From contig NC_049984.1 in the NCBI RefSeq assembly GCF_000003815.2, positions 13,250,003 to 13,314,002 of the forward strand: DNA of 64,000 bases, given 5' to 3'. The notes beneath the pieces were generated by a model. The model was not told where the DNA came from. It did not search any database and saw nothing but the letters and a program-made list of their open reading frames with translations. The translations under genes and the position numbers were made by a program. The stretch is from Branchiostoma floridae (lineage: Eukaryota; Chordata; Leptocardii; Amphioxiformes; Branchiostomatidae). Of the stretch, positions 1 through 35,536 are shown piece after piece (position 1 is the stretch's first letter; every line of letters starts with the position of its first letter).

Positions 1-2974
1 ACCCTGCTATTACATGGCTCGCAGACGTTGTGCCCCACTTGGCAAGAAGAAACAACTCCCCCTCTGGCCATTGTGGCTCCATTTGCTAATATTGTCCCAT
101 CCTTCTGTCCTCTCTTCTGGCAACTGCTGGCAAGTGCTTTCACATTTTTGCCTCAGTCAAGCCTTTCTAAAACCCTTTCACAGAAGTAATTTGAATAATA
201 CTGCCCTGTGTGACATTCAATTTTGTTGACATGACTGCAGAACAGATGCTGGCTACAATAAGTACAAAGGGTCAACAATTTTCTGCACTTATTTTGGAAA
301 CATATTAATTACACAAAGGCAAAATGAAATTTTATGTGTAGAACTTTCAGAAAATTAATTTCCATCTATAATAAATGATGTCTTGAGTAATGACTGAACG
401 GTTAAAACATATGCCAAGAAGCTTGTGTTTTTGGGTAGTTGTGTCTGTCTGTTTGTGAATGGCATAACTCTAGAACTGATATTACGAAATGATTAGATTA
501 TGGGCCTCCTGGTGGTGCTCCTGGGTACTGCAGTAGAACCTTCAGTTTTGACATCTCGTTCATCATGTATCCAAATGGCATTCTGCCGAAATTAGACCGA
601 GTCATCCCAATGTTTCGGTTGGCGGAAAATTCCGGGTTTTAGAGGTCCCCAATGGGTGCTCTCTCCCATGCTGGGATGCCACAAAGGTCTTCATGACCTT
701 GACATCAGTATTCCATACAGATTCAAAGGCAGACGACTTTCTCTTGTCAGGCTTCACGCTGGGAACATATTGCCCGCCCCGGCTCAGTCTGCCACCAGAA
801 TTCAAAACAGACAGATGGAGGTCTCCTTTTCCACTGGACGGTGATCACTGAATGACCACACAGCAACCCATGTTTTATTTTTTGTGACCCTTGTTTTCAT
901 AATCATAATAGGAGTATGTTGCGAGACGAAAAGTATACTGACTGAAGAGACAACAGAAGACACAAAACGTAAAAGAATTAAGTCCTTATCTAAAACGTTC
1001 TTTCAGTGATCTGTTAAATCATTGGTGCATGGCAGCGCGGTCCCATCCTCTAGAGGAAAGGGGGTCTAACCATGTAATGCTCCATATAGGTCAACATGAC
1101 CAATGCCTAGAGAATGGCCATAATAAGTGAAGTAAGTACAGTGCGTATCAGAAAAATACATGCCAGACCTGCCGAGGCCCTTATCTGTTCTGCTTTTGAG
1201 CACAGCAGCTTTGTCTTTGTCTTTGTTTCATGGTGAACTGTGATGACTTTATGTGAAATGTACAAGAAGTATGGTAGTAATGATAGCCGCACTCTCCCAT
1301 CATAGCTTCATGCTCTAAACTTCCAGATTATCCAAGCTCTGGTTTGATGAATTTCTGTGCGGGCAGGCTTTGCAAGTCAGACAAGCACATTACCATCATG
1401 ACAAGTCACGTATGGGAGAAATGCACATCATGACTATCATCATGCCTTGCTGGGCCATACTTTCTCTAAATGGTCGAGTCGGAATGGATATTACATTCTA
1501 CCTTCTATCAAGAGTACGCTGTAATATGTATCAAACCAATGGTTTCTCCAAGGAGGTTATATCAGATATCCCTGTTCTGAAGAATATGTACACATAATAA
1601 GCATGGCAAAAACATGCTATAGATATCACATAAAAGAGCCTTTATAAGACATTGTAAGGAAAGCAACACTTCCTTGTGTTAACGTCAACCTATCCGTGCA
1701 AAATCTCTCTGTTGAAAATGGAATTAGGTCAAGGGTATTCAAAATACTGGAAATCGTAAGACTTTTGCAGTAGTTTATTTTTACAGTTTTTGTGCTAACC
1801 TCTCAAATGCAAATTCATGGCACTGAAAGTATATCTCCTTTGTATGACTACTGTACTACAGAACAGTTTCAACCATGATTTTGATACACCGCGAAGACCG
1901 CTTTTTCCATCCGTACCAGAAATTAACCACTGTGAAACTAAATGGGTTTACAGTACAGGTACATCACTGAGGCAGGGGAATTTACACTTTGGATGGGAAT
2001 CATCCCTGGAGGAAAAAAGGCCATCAAACTTCCCTCGGACGAGCCGCACCAGCGCAATCCATCACACGCGTCCATGAGCTGTTACAAAAACGGACAGAAG
2101 AGCCAAACTGCTGCACACGTCCATTAAGATCAAAAGACCTCAGGTCTTTGAATGGAAAGAAGGAGTGAAAAACCTCCCAATGCAAGATAAATGCACCTTT
2201 CAAACTCACCCGGCAATTAGCTATCTCCCTGCCGGCTGACCCGGTCTTCCCTTCCAGGCAGCATACCTCGGACCAGGGAGCCCAAATTGTGGCCCACTGA
2301 TAATGGGTAGCAAAAACTCAGCCTTCAACAAAGAAAAGCTACTCCTGGATCCTGGAGGGTTTCCAAGCAGAGCCATTTGTCTGCTCCTGTCGATCCATGT
2401 GTTTAGTGACCTGTGAGAAAAGCCCACTAAGGCACTTGGACCTGTTCAAATAAAGGTGCACAAAGCTCTGCCCTACAGAAAAATTCTCTAAGCTGGGGAA
2501 GTACCCTAGCTCCAGCCTGCCGCTGAAGGAGAGGGGCTTTACTAAAGCAAACAGAAATGAAAACACCAACAAATACGGACCACAAATGTATCATAGCACT
2601 CAGAAAGTGTGTATGCTGTATCACAGGCTGTGCTGATATATCACCAAAACTGGCATCTGCAATGAATGGTATATGTACAAACTATAAATGTTTCTTTGCA
2701 CTCAACGTGTGGTTATAAATTTCAAAGAAGCATTCTACCCTTACAAACTGCCAAGATCAAGTCCTAGAAAAGTCTGATCACTGCTGCCTGTGCTGCTATT
2801 CCTGCCATAAGTCTATATCTTCTAGATATTCTGGCTGATTGTGGGATAAGTAATATTGTCTGGGAAAGTGTAGTTTTCCTGCAGTTGTCCCTGAAACAGC
2901 AATTTAAAAAAAAATCAATTTCATAATCTCCTTCCTTGTCCTTGAAATGGGAAGGTCAGACAAAAATTGATCCA

Positions 2975-2993
2975 ACTCTCTCTCTCTCTCTCT
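2975..2993. repeat. (CT)n microsatellite
   Basis: Perfect CT dinucleotide run. Confidence 0.8.
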
Positions 2994-3960
2994 TCTTTAA
3001 CATTTCAAAGCAGTTTTGTACCATGCTGTGAAGCAGACATGATAATTGGATTATGTGAAGATCCCTTTAGAACTGACCCAATGGAGGGTACTTGGTATCC
3101 TAAAGGCTCTTTGTGAAAATGCCTTTGTCACACTTTTCCCCTTTGATGTGAAAAAAATGTGTCATCCTTTTAGTTCTTTGGACATAATAGATTCCTTATA
3201 GCCGTTGAGGCTATGCTAAACTTCAACAATACTAAACTGAAGTTTTGAAAGCTATTTTTATGTATCTATTATATAAATTGTAGTGTATGTTACAGGTAAG
3301 GAAAACTTGAGCATGATTTATGTCTTATCCATAAGTTCTCTTCCTGTCTCCCCAATAACTGCTTGAGTCCTAAATCCTCTTCCATCAAACCTAGAATAAC
3401 CCTCCACATTATACCACTTGCCTAATTTGTGCAAATCCCAGAGAGTACACTTGTGAAAAGATCAAAGCTCTTGCCAGTGATTCATCTTAATCAAGAAACC
3501 TTCGATTTCTTTGCCCATCTATAATCCTCCCTTCTTCTGTAATCTGGAGAGGATAAATTATTAAGAGAAACCTTATTGCCAGCACTGCTATAAACTAAGT
3601 GGCTGCTACAAAGGGGCTGTAAAATTTGATGTACTGGCATGCTGTCAACTTCTAGCTTATCTTAGTATATACATGTATGTGATTTTCCCCTATGAATATT
3701 TTGTATGCCTACATAAGGAGTAATTCTTCAAATACTACTGCTGTTTCTGTCAACTCCACTCAACCGAGCCAACATGAAATGCTTTCATAGGTATCCATGA
3801 TATATTGTGGTGAGTAACGGACAACATCCTCTGGGTGTGCACTTAGAAAACCAATTTGAAAGTGCTTCCTTCATTCTCAAATACTTGCGCTGCCTTCAGG
3901 CTTCCAGCTTTCTAATTATGTCAAGAGGAAAGCGAATTATGGGCAGGGAAATCTAACGGC

Positions 3961-4277
3961 ATGATCGCTGCCTGAATTGGCACCAACTCACAATGTTGCG
4001 TGTCCCCACACAATTCTCTCCTGGAGGATTTGCACACACATATACAATCAATCTCAGACGAATTTTCTTTTGCTCCTTACATTTCTTTTCTTCTCTACAA
4101 GAGGGAAGCACATAATAGGCAAGAATGGCATGATTGCTGTCTGAAATGGCAACAACACAATGTTGCTTGTCCCCACACAATTCTCTCTGATGATCTGCAC
4201 ACACTGGACTGTATATATCCCAGCATACAATCAATCTCCTATTTTCTTTCCCTACATTTCTTTCAGTATCTACAATA
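3961..4277. repeat. Imperfect tandem duplication, unit about 169 bp
   Basis: ATGATCGCTGCCTGAA...CAATGTTGCGTGTCCCCAC recurs from 4130 as ATGATTGCTGTCTGAA...CAATGTTGCTTGTCCCCAC. Both copies continue through CACAATTCTCTC, ATACAATCAATCTC and CTACATTTCTTT-like blocks, with small insertions in the second copy. Confidence 0.75.
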
Positions 4278-6839
4278 GTGCTGGTAGGATTGGATTCTAC
4301 TTACCCATGTTAAGGCCTCAGCGTGTGTTGAAATGTTCAGGCACTTTCTGTTCAGGCAATTCTGATGACAACCAATGTACCCAACATGCAGATCCAAAGA
4401 TTTTTTTGTCATCTGAACATGCACTCAGGCAGCCAGCTGGCATGTACTAAGCAGGATGAGGCATCCTGCTGGCAGTGTTTTTATGCTGCCCCTCCTTTTC
4501 CTGCTCCACATCTGCTGTGGGGGTGTGGACCTCTCCGCAGAAATCCACTCAATCCAATAACCACTGCCATACAGGTGCCATTTACGGCAGATTCGGGCTT
4601 AGCTATGATGCTATGAATATGATAACAGGGTCTTGAGTAATACATGTCGACGTGGGTTACATGTATTTACTCAAACGGGCAGAGAAGGTAGGATTGTCTG
4701 GAAACCAAATGATGCAAAATTTAATGATTATGAAATCAAGAAAAAATGCAAAAATTGTTTTATCAGCAAGGTATGAAAAAGGCAGTCTGTTATTCGTTTG
4801 ATGCGTGTTCATAACGCCATTGCACATAAATGCAAGAACAAGCAAAAATGGACTGTCAAAAGAAAAATTGTTGTGGTGAAACATACTATACTTGGCAAAT
4901 AATAAGGAAACAGTACCTCCAATTATAAGAGAAAAGCAAGCAAATTCCTATTGATACAAATTCTGTTTGTTACATCAAAGAGGTTAAAATATTAACCTCA
5001 CTGGTTACATACAATCTTGACACCATCTATCAAGTACAAAACAAACCATTGCTGGCCTCTTTTTTTTAGTTTATTCTGTCCACAACCCTACGCATGCAAT
5101 AACAACACTGTAAAACTACAGACAACTTCACAAACATGTAATCATCTATACTTCTCAGTTGGATTGGTGCTATAACTTCTCCTTTTGAAGTATTATAAGA
5201 CAATTGATACAATGAGACTTGCGGGGATGAATATAGAATTGCAGTGTTTGTTTTGCGATAAAAACATGGCTCTATCGCAAACGACCATCTACAGCTCAAC
5301 AAAGGCATCAGCTCAAACTCAAACAAAACTAATGGCTACAGACACGTATCAGCTTTCTCTTTATCACTGCCTTTATTTTGTCTTTGTGAAACAGGGACAT
5401 GGGAGTGTATGGTATAGTTGGCCGAATAAGATAAATTTTACATGGAAAAGATAAATTGTGAAATGACTGTTTCGTCTTATTGAAAGCAAGGCAAACATTT
5501 TCAAGGACATGTTCTTGTTCTACCAGTGAGTCTAAAACCTTTCCACAGACCCAAGAAAGAATGTTTAATCCATTCATTTTGCCCTTGGACATTACAGTGC
5601 TTGTAGCTGAGCTTTGAGGGACAGCTCCAAACAACTGTTGGACCCCGTTTAAATTGGTACTGGCCAGGTTTGTTTGATCCAAGGTTCTCTGCCACCAGTT
5701 TCTAGGACAGTGTACATGTATGTCAAATCTAGACTCAATCTCCTGGGAGCTTCTTGAACGAAGTTTCTTGTGTCCACAATCAAATCCTGATTAGAAACCA
5801 AGTTCAAGACATTTAAGAATAGATTCTGATTCCAAGAACAGGATTTCTTGGTAAACCCATGGAGACCCTTACACACCAGCCCAGTCTAAACGTTGACTCA
5901 AGAAGCTTAATGTGTGGTAAAATGACCAAATCAAAACAGACTACACCCTCTCCCCCATAGAGTGTGAAGAATGTGTTAACATAACAGAAGTCTACATGTA
6001 GTAGGTAAACAAAACAGAGAAGTGTGTATTCTTCTATATGGCCATTAACAGTGGTGTACGTTAATGGGATCGGTTCAAACATTTAATTCTAGTACTGTAG
6101 ATACAGAACATAATAAGAATGAGTCTATGGCACGATCACTCCTAACAGTCAGACCAACTTACAAGTAATGTTAAAGCTTAATTTTTTTTCTACAAAATGA
6201 AGATGTGTATTAAGCTAGCCAACACATCCCCTCCATGTCTTGAATATTCACAACCAGATTTGTTTCCCTCTTCACACATTAAAACTTCAAAGTTTTCACA
6301 AGGAGATTACTGTGGGCCCTGGTAACATAGGTATCTTCTTGAGACAGATAATCTTTTACCTGCTAAGCCTTTAGTCATTAAGTCAAACAGCAACTCTGCA
6401 GATCATCTGAAGGGATATGGAATATTGAAAGTTGAAATTAAAGAAAAAATAAAAGAAACATCGATCATAATTCTGAGTGGAACCATGTTTTATTTGTTAT
6501 GCCTTCCAACTAAAAGATAAAACTTTTCTTTATTATATCTTATGATTTACCTAGACGGGCTATCATATCTCCCTCATTAAAAAGAGAACACGCCCTGCAT
6601 CAATATACACCTGTCTGCTTGGCGCCCTTGTGTCTATTTGTTCAAAGCAGGCGATCAACTTTTCCTTCCTTGAGAAATAATTTTACAAAAACATCGTTTG
6701 GTAAACGGATGGGTGAGCACGCTGTAGGTGGGTTCATTAGCCCGCCTTTAGGTCCGCTATTTTGTATTTGTCTTCGCCACATTCACACTCGGCACAATGC
6801 TGCAACACCACTACACAATAACGGCGCCTATTGTAGGCT

Positions 6840-7310
6840 CTCAGCTGATCAAGCAAGGTGATAAAGCACTGGGCCGCGCTACCTGTGCGTGGAGACAACT
6901 TGACTAGGAGACGGCAAAATGTCCACACAGAGAGAGTGACAGACAACAGCACTGAAATTGGCACGGAACTGAGACATAGAGATGACAAAGATGGCAACAA
7001 ATATCGCTAGACAAGAGACTGTGCGCGCTACAAGTGTTTGAAGCGACATGAAAATATTTCCCGAGCGGCCAGGTAGGTAGCTAGCTGCGGACCTTACCGG
7101 CGGTGTACCCCTCCCGAATTAGACGGATTCCGTCCGGACAGGAAACATCGATGTCGGTTTTATAGCAAGGAAATACTTTCACATACCTTACGATCGCCCC
7201 TGATAAATAGTTGGTGCGGCTGCTCAAACGCTATCGCCTGGGGAAAACGGGACACAAGACGGAACACGCTCCACCACGAGCCCAACCACCATTACTGAGG
7301 ACACAGTGTC
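6840..7310. promoter_or_regulatory. CpG-rich block, candidate promoter or first exon of an unseen gene
   Basis: CpG is much denser than in the surrounding AT-rich DNA. The minus strand offers donors GCCG|gtaagg (near 7095) and AAG|gtatgt (near 7186). The plus strand offers CCAG|gtaggt (near 7071). No coding exon is recognised on either side, so the gene, if any, would have its coding part outside the window or be non-coding. Confidence 0.35.
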
Positions 7311-8373
7311 AACATTGCCACATTAAAGAGTCATCATGCCCATATATGGATACTGTTGGTTTTGCATGAACCAAATATGGGTAGGCTGGCCAAATATGGT
7401 GGTGGCAATTAGCTGGTGTAGCTGCGGGGGACCGACCGTTTCAGGTGGATAAAAAGGTTGGGATGACCCACCGAAGGAAAGTTCCAAAATAAACAAAAAG
7501 TGTCATTCAAAAGCACTTCTCACCCATTTCTCACCTTTGTTTTCCCTACAAGAATCAATCAGTACTAGAATTGACAATAGTGACATTCATTCTTCAAACA
7601 GACAACGCTGGCCAAGGATAATGACGTTGCACTGATCATTTGAAATTATGTTACGTAAATTCAAAAGCTTTAAGGCATAATAGTTTGGTGTTCAATCAAA
7701 TTATATGGCACTGGTAACGTTAGTGCATGTTTTGTAGTGTTTGGGAACTATATTTGGGAACGTTTTATATGAAGGTTAGACGTAAACGTGGGAACGTTTT
7801 GTATAAAACACGTTTTGTAGCGTTTTGGTACCTTGAAGCAAGGAGCTTTTGATGAAAGCTCCAAATCAGTCAAATGCGCAAAGTAACGTTTGCTGTAAAA
7901 CGAAAGTTGGTCTTACTACTTTCACATAAGAAACTGTGTTTTAAGAAAACATACCAAGCCGAAGGAGGTTTTATCACTAAAATTGCTACACTACCGGTCA
8001 GCCCAAGGACATGGTCAACTCCATGACTCATCAAAATCCCTCCACTGCCAGATGGAGTGACTGACAAGGTTGGAGCTTACACAGATTTCACACCCATCTT
8101 CAGCGTTTCTGTGTGAAGTGCTGACAGAGGTGTCCAAATGTCAGAGGAATGGGACACCTGGGGCCTGGCAAAAGGAATGCAGAGGAGCCCAGCAAAATCC
8201 AAACTACAATGCAGACAGACTGAGAAAAGATAGGCTGAAGTCTACACAATTAACAAGCTCATGAGACTGGTTAGTACCAGGGAGGCTGATCTCAAGAGAA
8301 ATAGAAGTCAAAAGCCCAAAAGTTTTGAAACTCCATACCTGCCAATTTAACTTCCCAGACATCTAGCATATAC

Positions 8374-8408
8374 CAAGGAGGTTAAAGAAAGATTCTTTAA
8401 CCTCCTTG
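8374..8408. repeat. Perfect hairpin of the CAAGGAGGTTAA family
   Basis: 16-bp arms CAAGGAGGTTAAAGAA and TTCTTTAACCTCCTTG around a 3-nt loop. Related arms occur at 8521-8625, 49018-49050, 50319 and elsewhere in the window. Confidence 0.8.
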
Positions 8409-10256
8409 CATATACAAAAATGTAATGTTAAAGCTCTGACTTACATTGATAAAGGGTAAAGCTCTTGTATTTCTTAGTTTAGCTATATGTACATGTAGTA
8501 TTTAGTCCTTCAAGGACTATAACCTCCTTGATCCTTCTAAGGTCCTTATTTAACCTTCTTGGTCCTTACTATTTACCATATCGAAGGAGGTTAAAAAAAC
8601 AACTTTTCAATCTCCTTGCTGTATCCTTTGCTGTATCAGATCTAAAAGTTGGCTGCTCCACCAGAAGACAGAAAATGGATTTCCTTATTCAATTGTTCAT
8701 TTCATTATAGATATTTTAAAATTGCACATTTAACAAATGCTTTGTCACCCAAAAATCATTGAAGCAGCCAATATAATTTTTTTTCTTATTTTCCATGTTG
8801 TCACAGGCAAAAGCAACAGGCTTATAGGTCAAGTCACACAGAAAATAAATCATTTTTTAAATTCAATATGAAAGAGAAATAAAGATGTAAACACATGGCT
8901 CTCTATAACTGAGGAAGGAAAAAAAAAAACACTCCACTAATGAGCTTATCCAGGGATTTCATTATGTAGCCCACCTGAGCAACCTTTATATAATAGATCT
9001 GCATTCTGTGAGTCAATCAGCTGTCAGATAAAGGAGTCCAGGACTCTTAAAGAAAATCTAAAGACATCATTGTCGGTAAACAATGTTTTCATAGCTATAT
9101 CAAGGAGGTAAAGTATGAACACACTCAACTGGCATAACATTCATGTATGCAGCAGTTAGTACCTGGCACAAGCTCCCAAACAGCATGGGCAGAGAAATAA
9201 ATGAAAGTGGTCTCCAAGCTTTTAAGACTCATGGCAGTCACCACCTTCTCACGATGCAAGATTTGGCAGCTGTGAATCATTGATAAGTCACTGGAGTACT
9301 ATGTAGAGCTTTGAAGTGTTTTTAAGTAAAGGTCTGTGGCTATTGTTCACTACAGCAGTATAGAAAAGATAATTCTTTTACATCTTTATTTCTCGAGACC
9401 GAGACATCTAGAGTTGGAGAGTTGATCACACTACAAATTTTGAACACTTTCTTTTATAGATATTACACTACCTTAGCTTCAGTTTCTGCTCACTATGTTT
9501 AAAGCCAGAGCAAAACTAAAATGTTCAACATTTGCCCTGCGAACATTGGTATCGAGCAAGGTTAAATAAGGACAGAAAAGCAATCATATCTAATATTTGC
9601 ATGAAAAATATATGATGTCATCCCTTCAAAGCCTCACTCAAGATTGTCTGCACTGGCGGGGCAGAGCCAGAAATTTCATAACAGGACACATCTGGCAGCA
9701 CCTACATACTTGTGCATGTTTATGAAAACATATTTTTCTTTGAATCACTATTGCACCTTTTTCAGTGTCACGAAACATTTTTTTTACAATTTCGTGCCTG
9801 AGCAACCTCTTCTAGCGCTCACCCCTCCTTCAATCCCTCTTGGTTGCCCCCTTTAGGTCCTGCCAAACATATGGAGTTCACAATTTGCTACAGTTTGGCA
9901 ATGGTGAAATCTCCTGACTTCCTACACAGAACTGATGACTTGGTTCTGGGCCAAGAGGTCAGACTTGCCATCAGCAGGGAACAGTTGTCTCCTCCATCAT
10001 TGGGGAAGAACTAAAAGTTGTGCTGTCACATCTGGACCTGAGTAAGACACCACCCAGGTCAAGTTTACCTGAGAATCTGCTAATTGGCTTCCCGAAGGAA
10101 CACAGATCAAAATGTCAAGTCCTTCTGACAGATTAGAATTAACTCTGCTGAACTCCAGCAAATGAGCAGACAGAATGACGTAGTGATTGTTGACATTGTT
10201 CCACAAAATCAAGTAGCGACTGAAGCCTCCGACTATTCTATATCACTGAAATATAG

Positions 10257-10446
10257 ACTAGCCAGTCTGTCTCTAGCCTTTTCTGTCCCACTCGTAAATT
10301 TTTATTGTTGAATCTGTTATATTAAGCTTACAAAAATATATTTTCAGAAAGTTCAGACTTTCTGCACAGAATGGGTGAAATTCCTGTCAATCCAAAGAAA
10401 CAAATTTCCATCCCTGGGCAAAGGAACAGGTCCTGGAAACAGCCTT
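10257..10446. repeat. Interspersed repeat copy A
   Basis: Shares, in order, TTGTTGAATCT, CTTACAAAAATA, ATTTTCA, AAATTTCC and CAGGTCCTGGAAACAGCCTT with the copy at 12206-12375. Same strand, clearly diverged. Confidence 0.6.
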
Positions 10447-12205
10447 AATACCAGTACAATAAATGTATGATTGGAAAATTCATGGTGAAATCACCCATTT
10501 CCTCTTTTCCCCAAGCAACTCTAAAAGCTGTTCTGTTTCTGCCAAACATCATGCATTTCCAGCTTTATCCAACTTCAGTAGGGCACAAAATGGTCATAAA
10601 ATGGCCCATAACACTACATCACAATCAACATCAAACATGTAACAGACATAAAGCTGACTTCAATAAATATACACTTGCTTTATTCAAAATATAAAATTAC
10701 TGATCGTGATGACATATACATGTACATTGATTTAAGCATGTGATAGTGTTAAGTAGATGTACATGTGCTACACCTTACTCTATGTGTATCATTAAATGTC
10801 TATGTTAAGATATTGTTATTGAATGTGTAAATACAGTACAAAATTGTAACCATAAAATATATAGGTAGTATAAGGCAAGGTTATCAATTATAATGCTGGG
10901 TTAGTACTTCTCTATTATAGTATTACATAAAACTGTTTTTATTACAGTACAGCATCTCTGTAGAGTACTACACACAAAAACATCCAACATGTGAATTCTT
11001 GATCAAGTGGAATGTTATGATATTCAGCATACTGAACAAACTAAAAGCTATATTGTTAAAACATTATCATTTTGTTCAAATACATTTGGTACTACATGTA
11101 TATGTGTAGGACGTGGGTTTACCAAGCACACTTTTATACAATGTCCTTGGCTATTATTATATATAAAAGATTCCTCCTGTCAGGGGTACTGATACAGGTT
11201 TGGGTTTACCAGGATACTAGTACCTGGAACTGCTATACAAAGTGAAAACATCAACTTTGTGGCTTATAACCGTATCACTACAGCATGTTATCAAAGATCA
11301 CATAACGTAAGAGCCACATTGATAACATGTAGTTCAAGAATTATTCTGTAGGCCCAAAACTGACTACTGTAAACAATGATTTTTGTCATCATTCTTAGCT
11401 GCACACAGGTTATATGTCAATTCCTTTGTCAAAGTGACAATGAGTCATCAGTCAATCTAAAATATTTGAGCAAACAAGATTTTGTTTCCCACAAAAAAAC
11501 TGAACAATGGATAGTTTTAACATGGTAGATATACAATCTACATTGTGCTAAATCATGACTGTAATATACAGAGTGACAACATACACATACATACTGTTGC
11601 CAATGTTGTTCCATATAATAAAATGTAATAAAAGACTGACTTGGTCACAGTCATTAACCTTGTACATGTACTTAAAAATGCTTGTGTATAAAAACAAATA
11701 CACAGCACTGTGTTCTATGTTAACACTTAAACAAACAAATTTCCACATGTCAGGTCACTAAAGGTTGAAAGAAACTGCCATTTCCAGCTACATGTATCAT
11801 ACCAGTTCTACATCATGATATACCTTCTACTGTACTAAAACCATTGGGATCGTTCAAACGATACATTGTAACAATCTTGGAGTTTTCATCCAATCTATTG
11901 TTGGTTTTGTAGCAAGTAAATCCAGGCACCAAATTTGCATTGGTTACGACAAGCTGGCAGAGAGAAGTTTAATGAGTAGAATAGACAGGCCTTTCCTATC
12001 TACTGAGCCGGATGACAAATTTAGGAACCAACAATTTGACTTTCATTAACAGTGACACTTTCCCTAATGAAAACGAAGACATCCCCTGAATTGGAAGCAA
12101 CAAGGCTTTCTGAATAATTCAATGATGGAAAGTCTGAATCTGACATTCACCAAAGAGTCTTTCAAGTGGAGTACACAAATTTCCCCATTTTACAGTTTCA
12201 GCAGC

Positions 12206-12375
12206 AGGGTAGTCTCCAGCCTAATTTTTTTCTGTACCATTCATTTCTAGTATGAGTCTGCGCTGTTGAATTTTGTTGTTAAATCTACTGTTTGAAACTT
12301 ACAAAAATACATTTTCACAATTTCTTTCAAGCAAATTTCCGTCCCCGGACAGACAGGTCCTGGAGACAGCCTTGC
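12206..12375. repeat. Interspersed repeat copy B
   Basis: Diverged counterpart of 10257-10446 (CTTACAAAAATACATTTTCA ... CAGGTCCTGGAGACAGCCTT). Confidence 0.6.
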
Positions 12376-13979
12376 TCAATGAATTTCCACAAACCATTCA
12401 AGCAGGATGACTCGCTTTCTTTATGTGCCATGGAGGAATGGAAATTTATCTTCAACAGGAGACGGGAAAGTAGGTTTAAAACTACCCTTGGCACTAAGGG
12501 ACTGGCATGATTCAAAGACTTGCAATGTCTCTCCATTAACACAAACCATTCGGGATAAGTGAATATGCAGTAGAAGAGCATAACAAAAAGTTCCTGCAAA
12601 TTGCTGATTGATATAAATGGTCGCTAGTAATAATTCCACATGTCAATTGCATCATTTGTCTTGCTGGGTAACTGGAATGCATCATCTGATGTTATCAATT
12701 TCGTGATTAATATTTATACAAATTGTTATTTTGCGATCAACAAGAACACAGTCTACAATATAAAACTAACATCAAAGTTATGAAATTATAAAATCATTTG
12801 TCATCCTAGATGGAATGCTTCAGACAATTCTTTCTATTTTCCCTTACTCAGTCATAACACAGTTTTGCTCATACACAGACAATTTCCTGGTCCCAAAAGT
12901 ACCAGATGACCCTGCTAGTATAGAAATATGTATATCAAATGTTTTGTAACAGAAAAACATGCCTGCTTATAAATGTAACAGCACCCACAATCTCTCGGTT
13001 ATAACGTTAACCAAAACACCACATGATCGGTTGGTATTATAATATTCCAATGCCACTTCTACGCTGTACATGAAGGGTACACCTATACCTTTAGAGATGT
13101 TACCTGTAGCAGTAGTAATGTTACTCTTAGGATACTAAGTGCACGTGGGGGAAATCGAGAATAATTTGCAGTCCACATGAGGGGCATGTTAACAGTAAAG
13201 CAGACTTCTTTAAATCCTTTTGTGCAGTCTCATTACTTCAGTAGTAATGGAGCAATAAGCACCAGCACTGGCTAGTTGGGGTACATTAGGTTGTTGTTCG
13301 TGTCTATGGATATGGAATGTTAGTTTAGTACACCTATTTTTGGCACAAATGGAGTGGCTGTGAACGCAGGTAAAGTTTCTGCATACTATCCTTGTCATTC
13401 TTTCCATAATTTACAACTGAATGTAGGACTCAAAGTGGTAAATCATGTTGAAAATGCCTTGACAATGCCAATAAATGTGATTGACGCCCAACGTCCATCT
13501 ACAGTAAAGACTCTGTACCTGCTGGCAGTTAAGTGATGACTCCCTGAACAGCTCGACAGCAAATTGGGGACCATATGGCTGTTGGTAGTTGAAGGCAGAT
13601 TCATGGTTTAAGAGTTACTGTCATGTTCATCAACTCTAAGTGAACTATTGGCCATCGGGGAGGATTAAAGAATTTGTCATAGGGGTACTTGGATTAGTGC
13701 GTACAAGGGGCATCTGTGCAGTATCACTTGATCAATACATCTCCATATCTAACTCAATTTCATCTGCAATGAGGTTAAGTGGTCAAGTTCTCATCTTTCG
13801 TGGGATCGTAAAATGGTAACAGTAACATGGTGGAACACTTCTTGGAGTATTAACATTATAAATATGTATGATTTACAGGAAAATGTTCTCAGAAGTGGAC
13901 TTATAAGAAACATAATTAAAATTTTAGTCCAAACTTGTTCCAATGATACATATAGGTCAACAATACCTATTATGTAAGT

Positions 13980-13985
13980 TTTATT
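13980..13985 (-). terminator. Possible CCDC102A poly(A) signal
   Basis: AATAAA on the minus strand about 350 nt beyond the CCDC102A stop codon, the first canonical hexamer I noticed there. It is short and common in AT-rich DNA, so this is tentative. Confidence 0.35.
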
Positions 13986-14333
13986 AAGGTACCATATATT
14001 CTATCAATGTTTTGACCAAACTTTTTTGCAACCTTCCAAGAAGACATTTACTTGGTACCTTATCATTTTTATCCCTCGCTCCTCTCACAGCCATTCCTGG
14101 TCCGTCCCTTTTTCTGTAAGATCACTGCACTGGTGAATGTGGCAGTTAGGCACAAATGGAAGTCACTGCAGTATATAATGTGTATAGATACTGTCTGTTG
14201 CACATCATGTTGGGATATGTTGTAAACTAAAGATACAACATGTAAGAAATACATTTGTAAGACTATCATAGAGCTGTCATGGTGCACTTGTTGTTCCTGT
14301 TAGTTGACCCACACTCTGAAGTTACGATAGACG

Positions 14334-35536
<21,203 letters not shown>

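Larger units (their letters stand above)
1..6839. other. No recognisable gene
   Basis: Frames are short and not supported by flanking splice sites or family similarity. Holds the tandem duplication at 3961-4277, the CT run, and diverged repeat fragments such as the CAAG(A/G)AGGTTAT-type stretch near 415-470. Confidence 0.6.
7311..14333. other. No recognisable coding exon
   Basis: Contains GGGAACGTTTT-rich sequence at 7740-7830, the CAAGGAGGTTAA hairpins at 8374-8625, two copies of an interspersed repeat, and probably the 3' UTR of CCDC102A at its right edge. Confidence 0.6.

Noticed and set aside
6737-7000. 87-residue minus-strand frame in the CpG-rich block
   Set aside because: It depends on a TTG start, which is not credible for a eukaryotic gene. 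The leucine-rich start only mimics a signal peptide.
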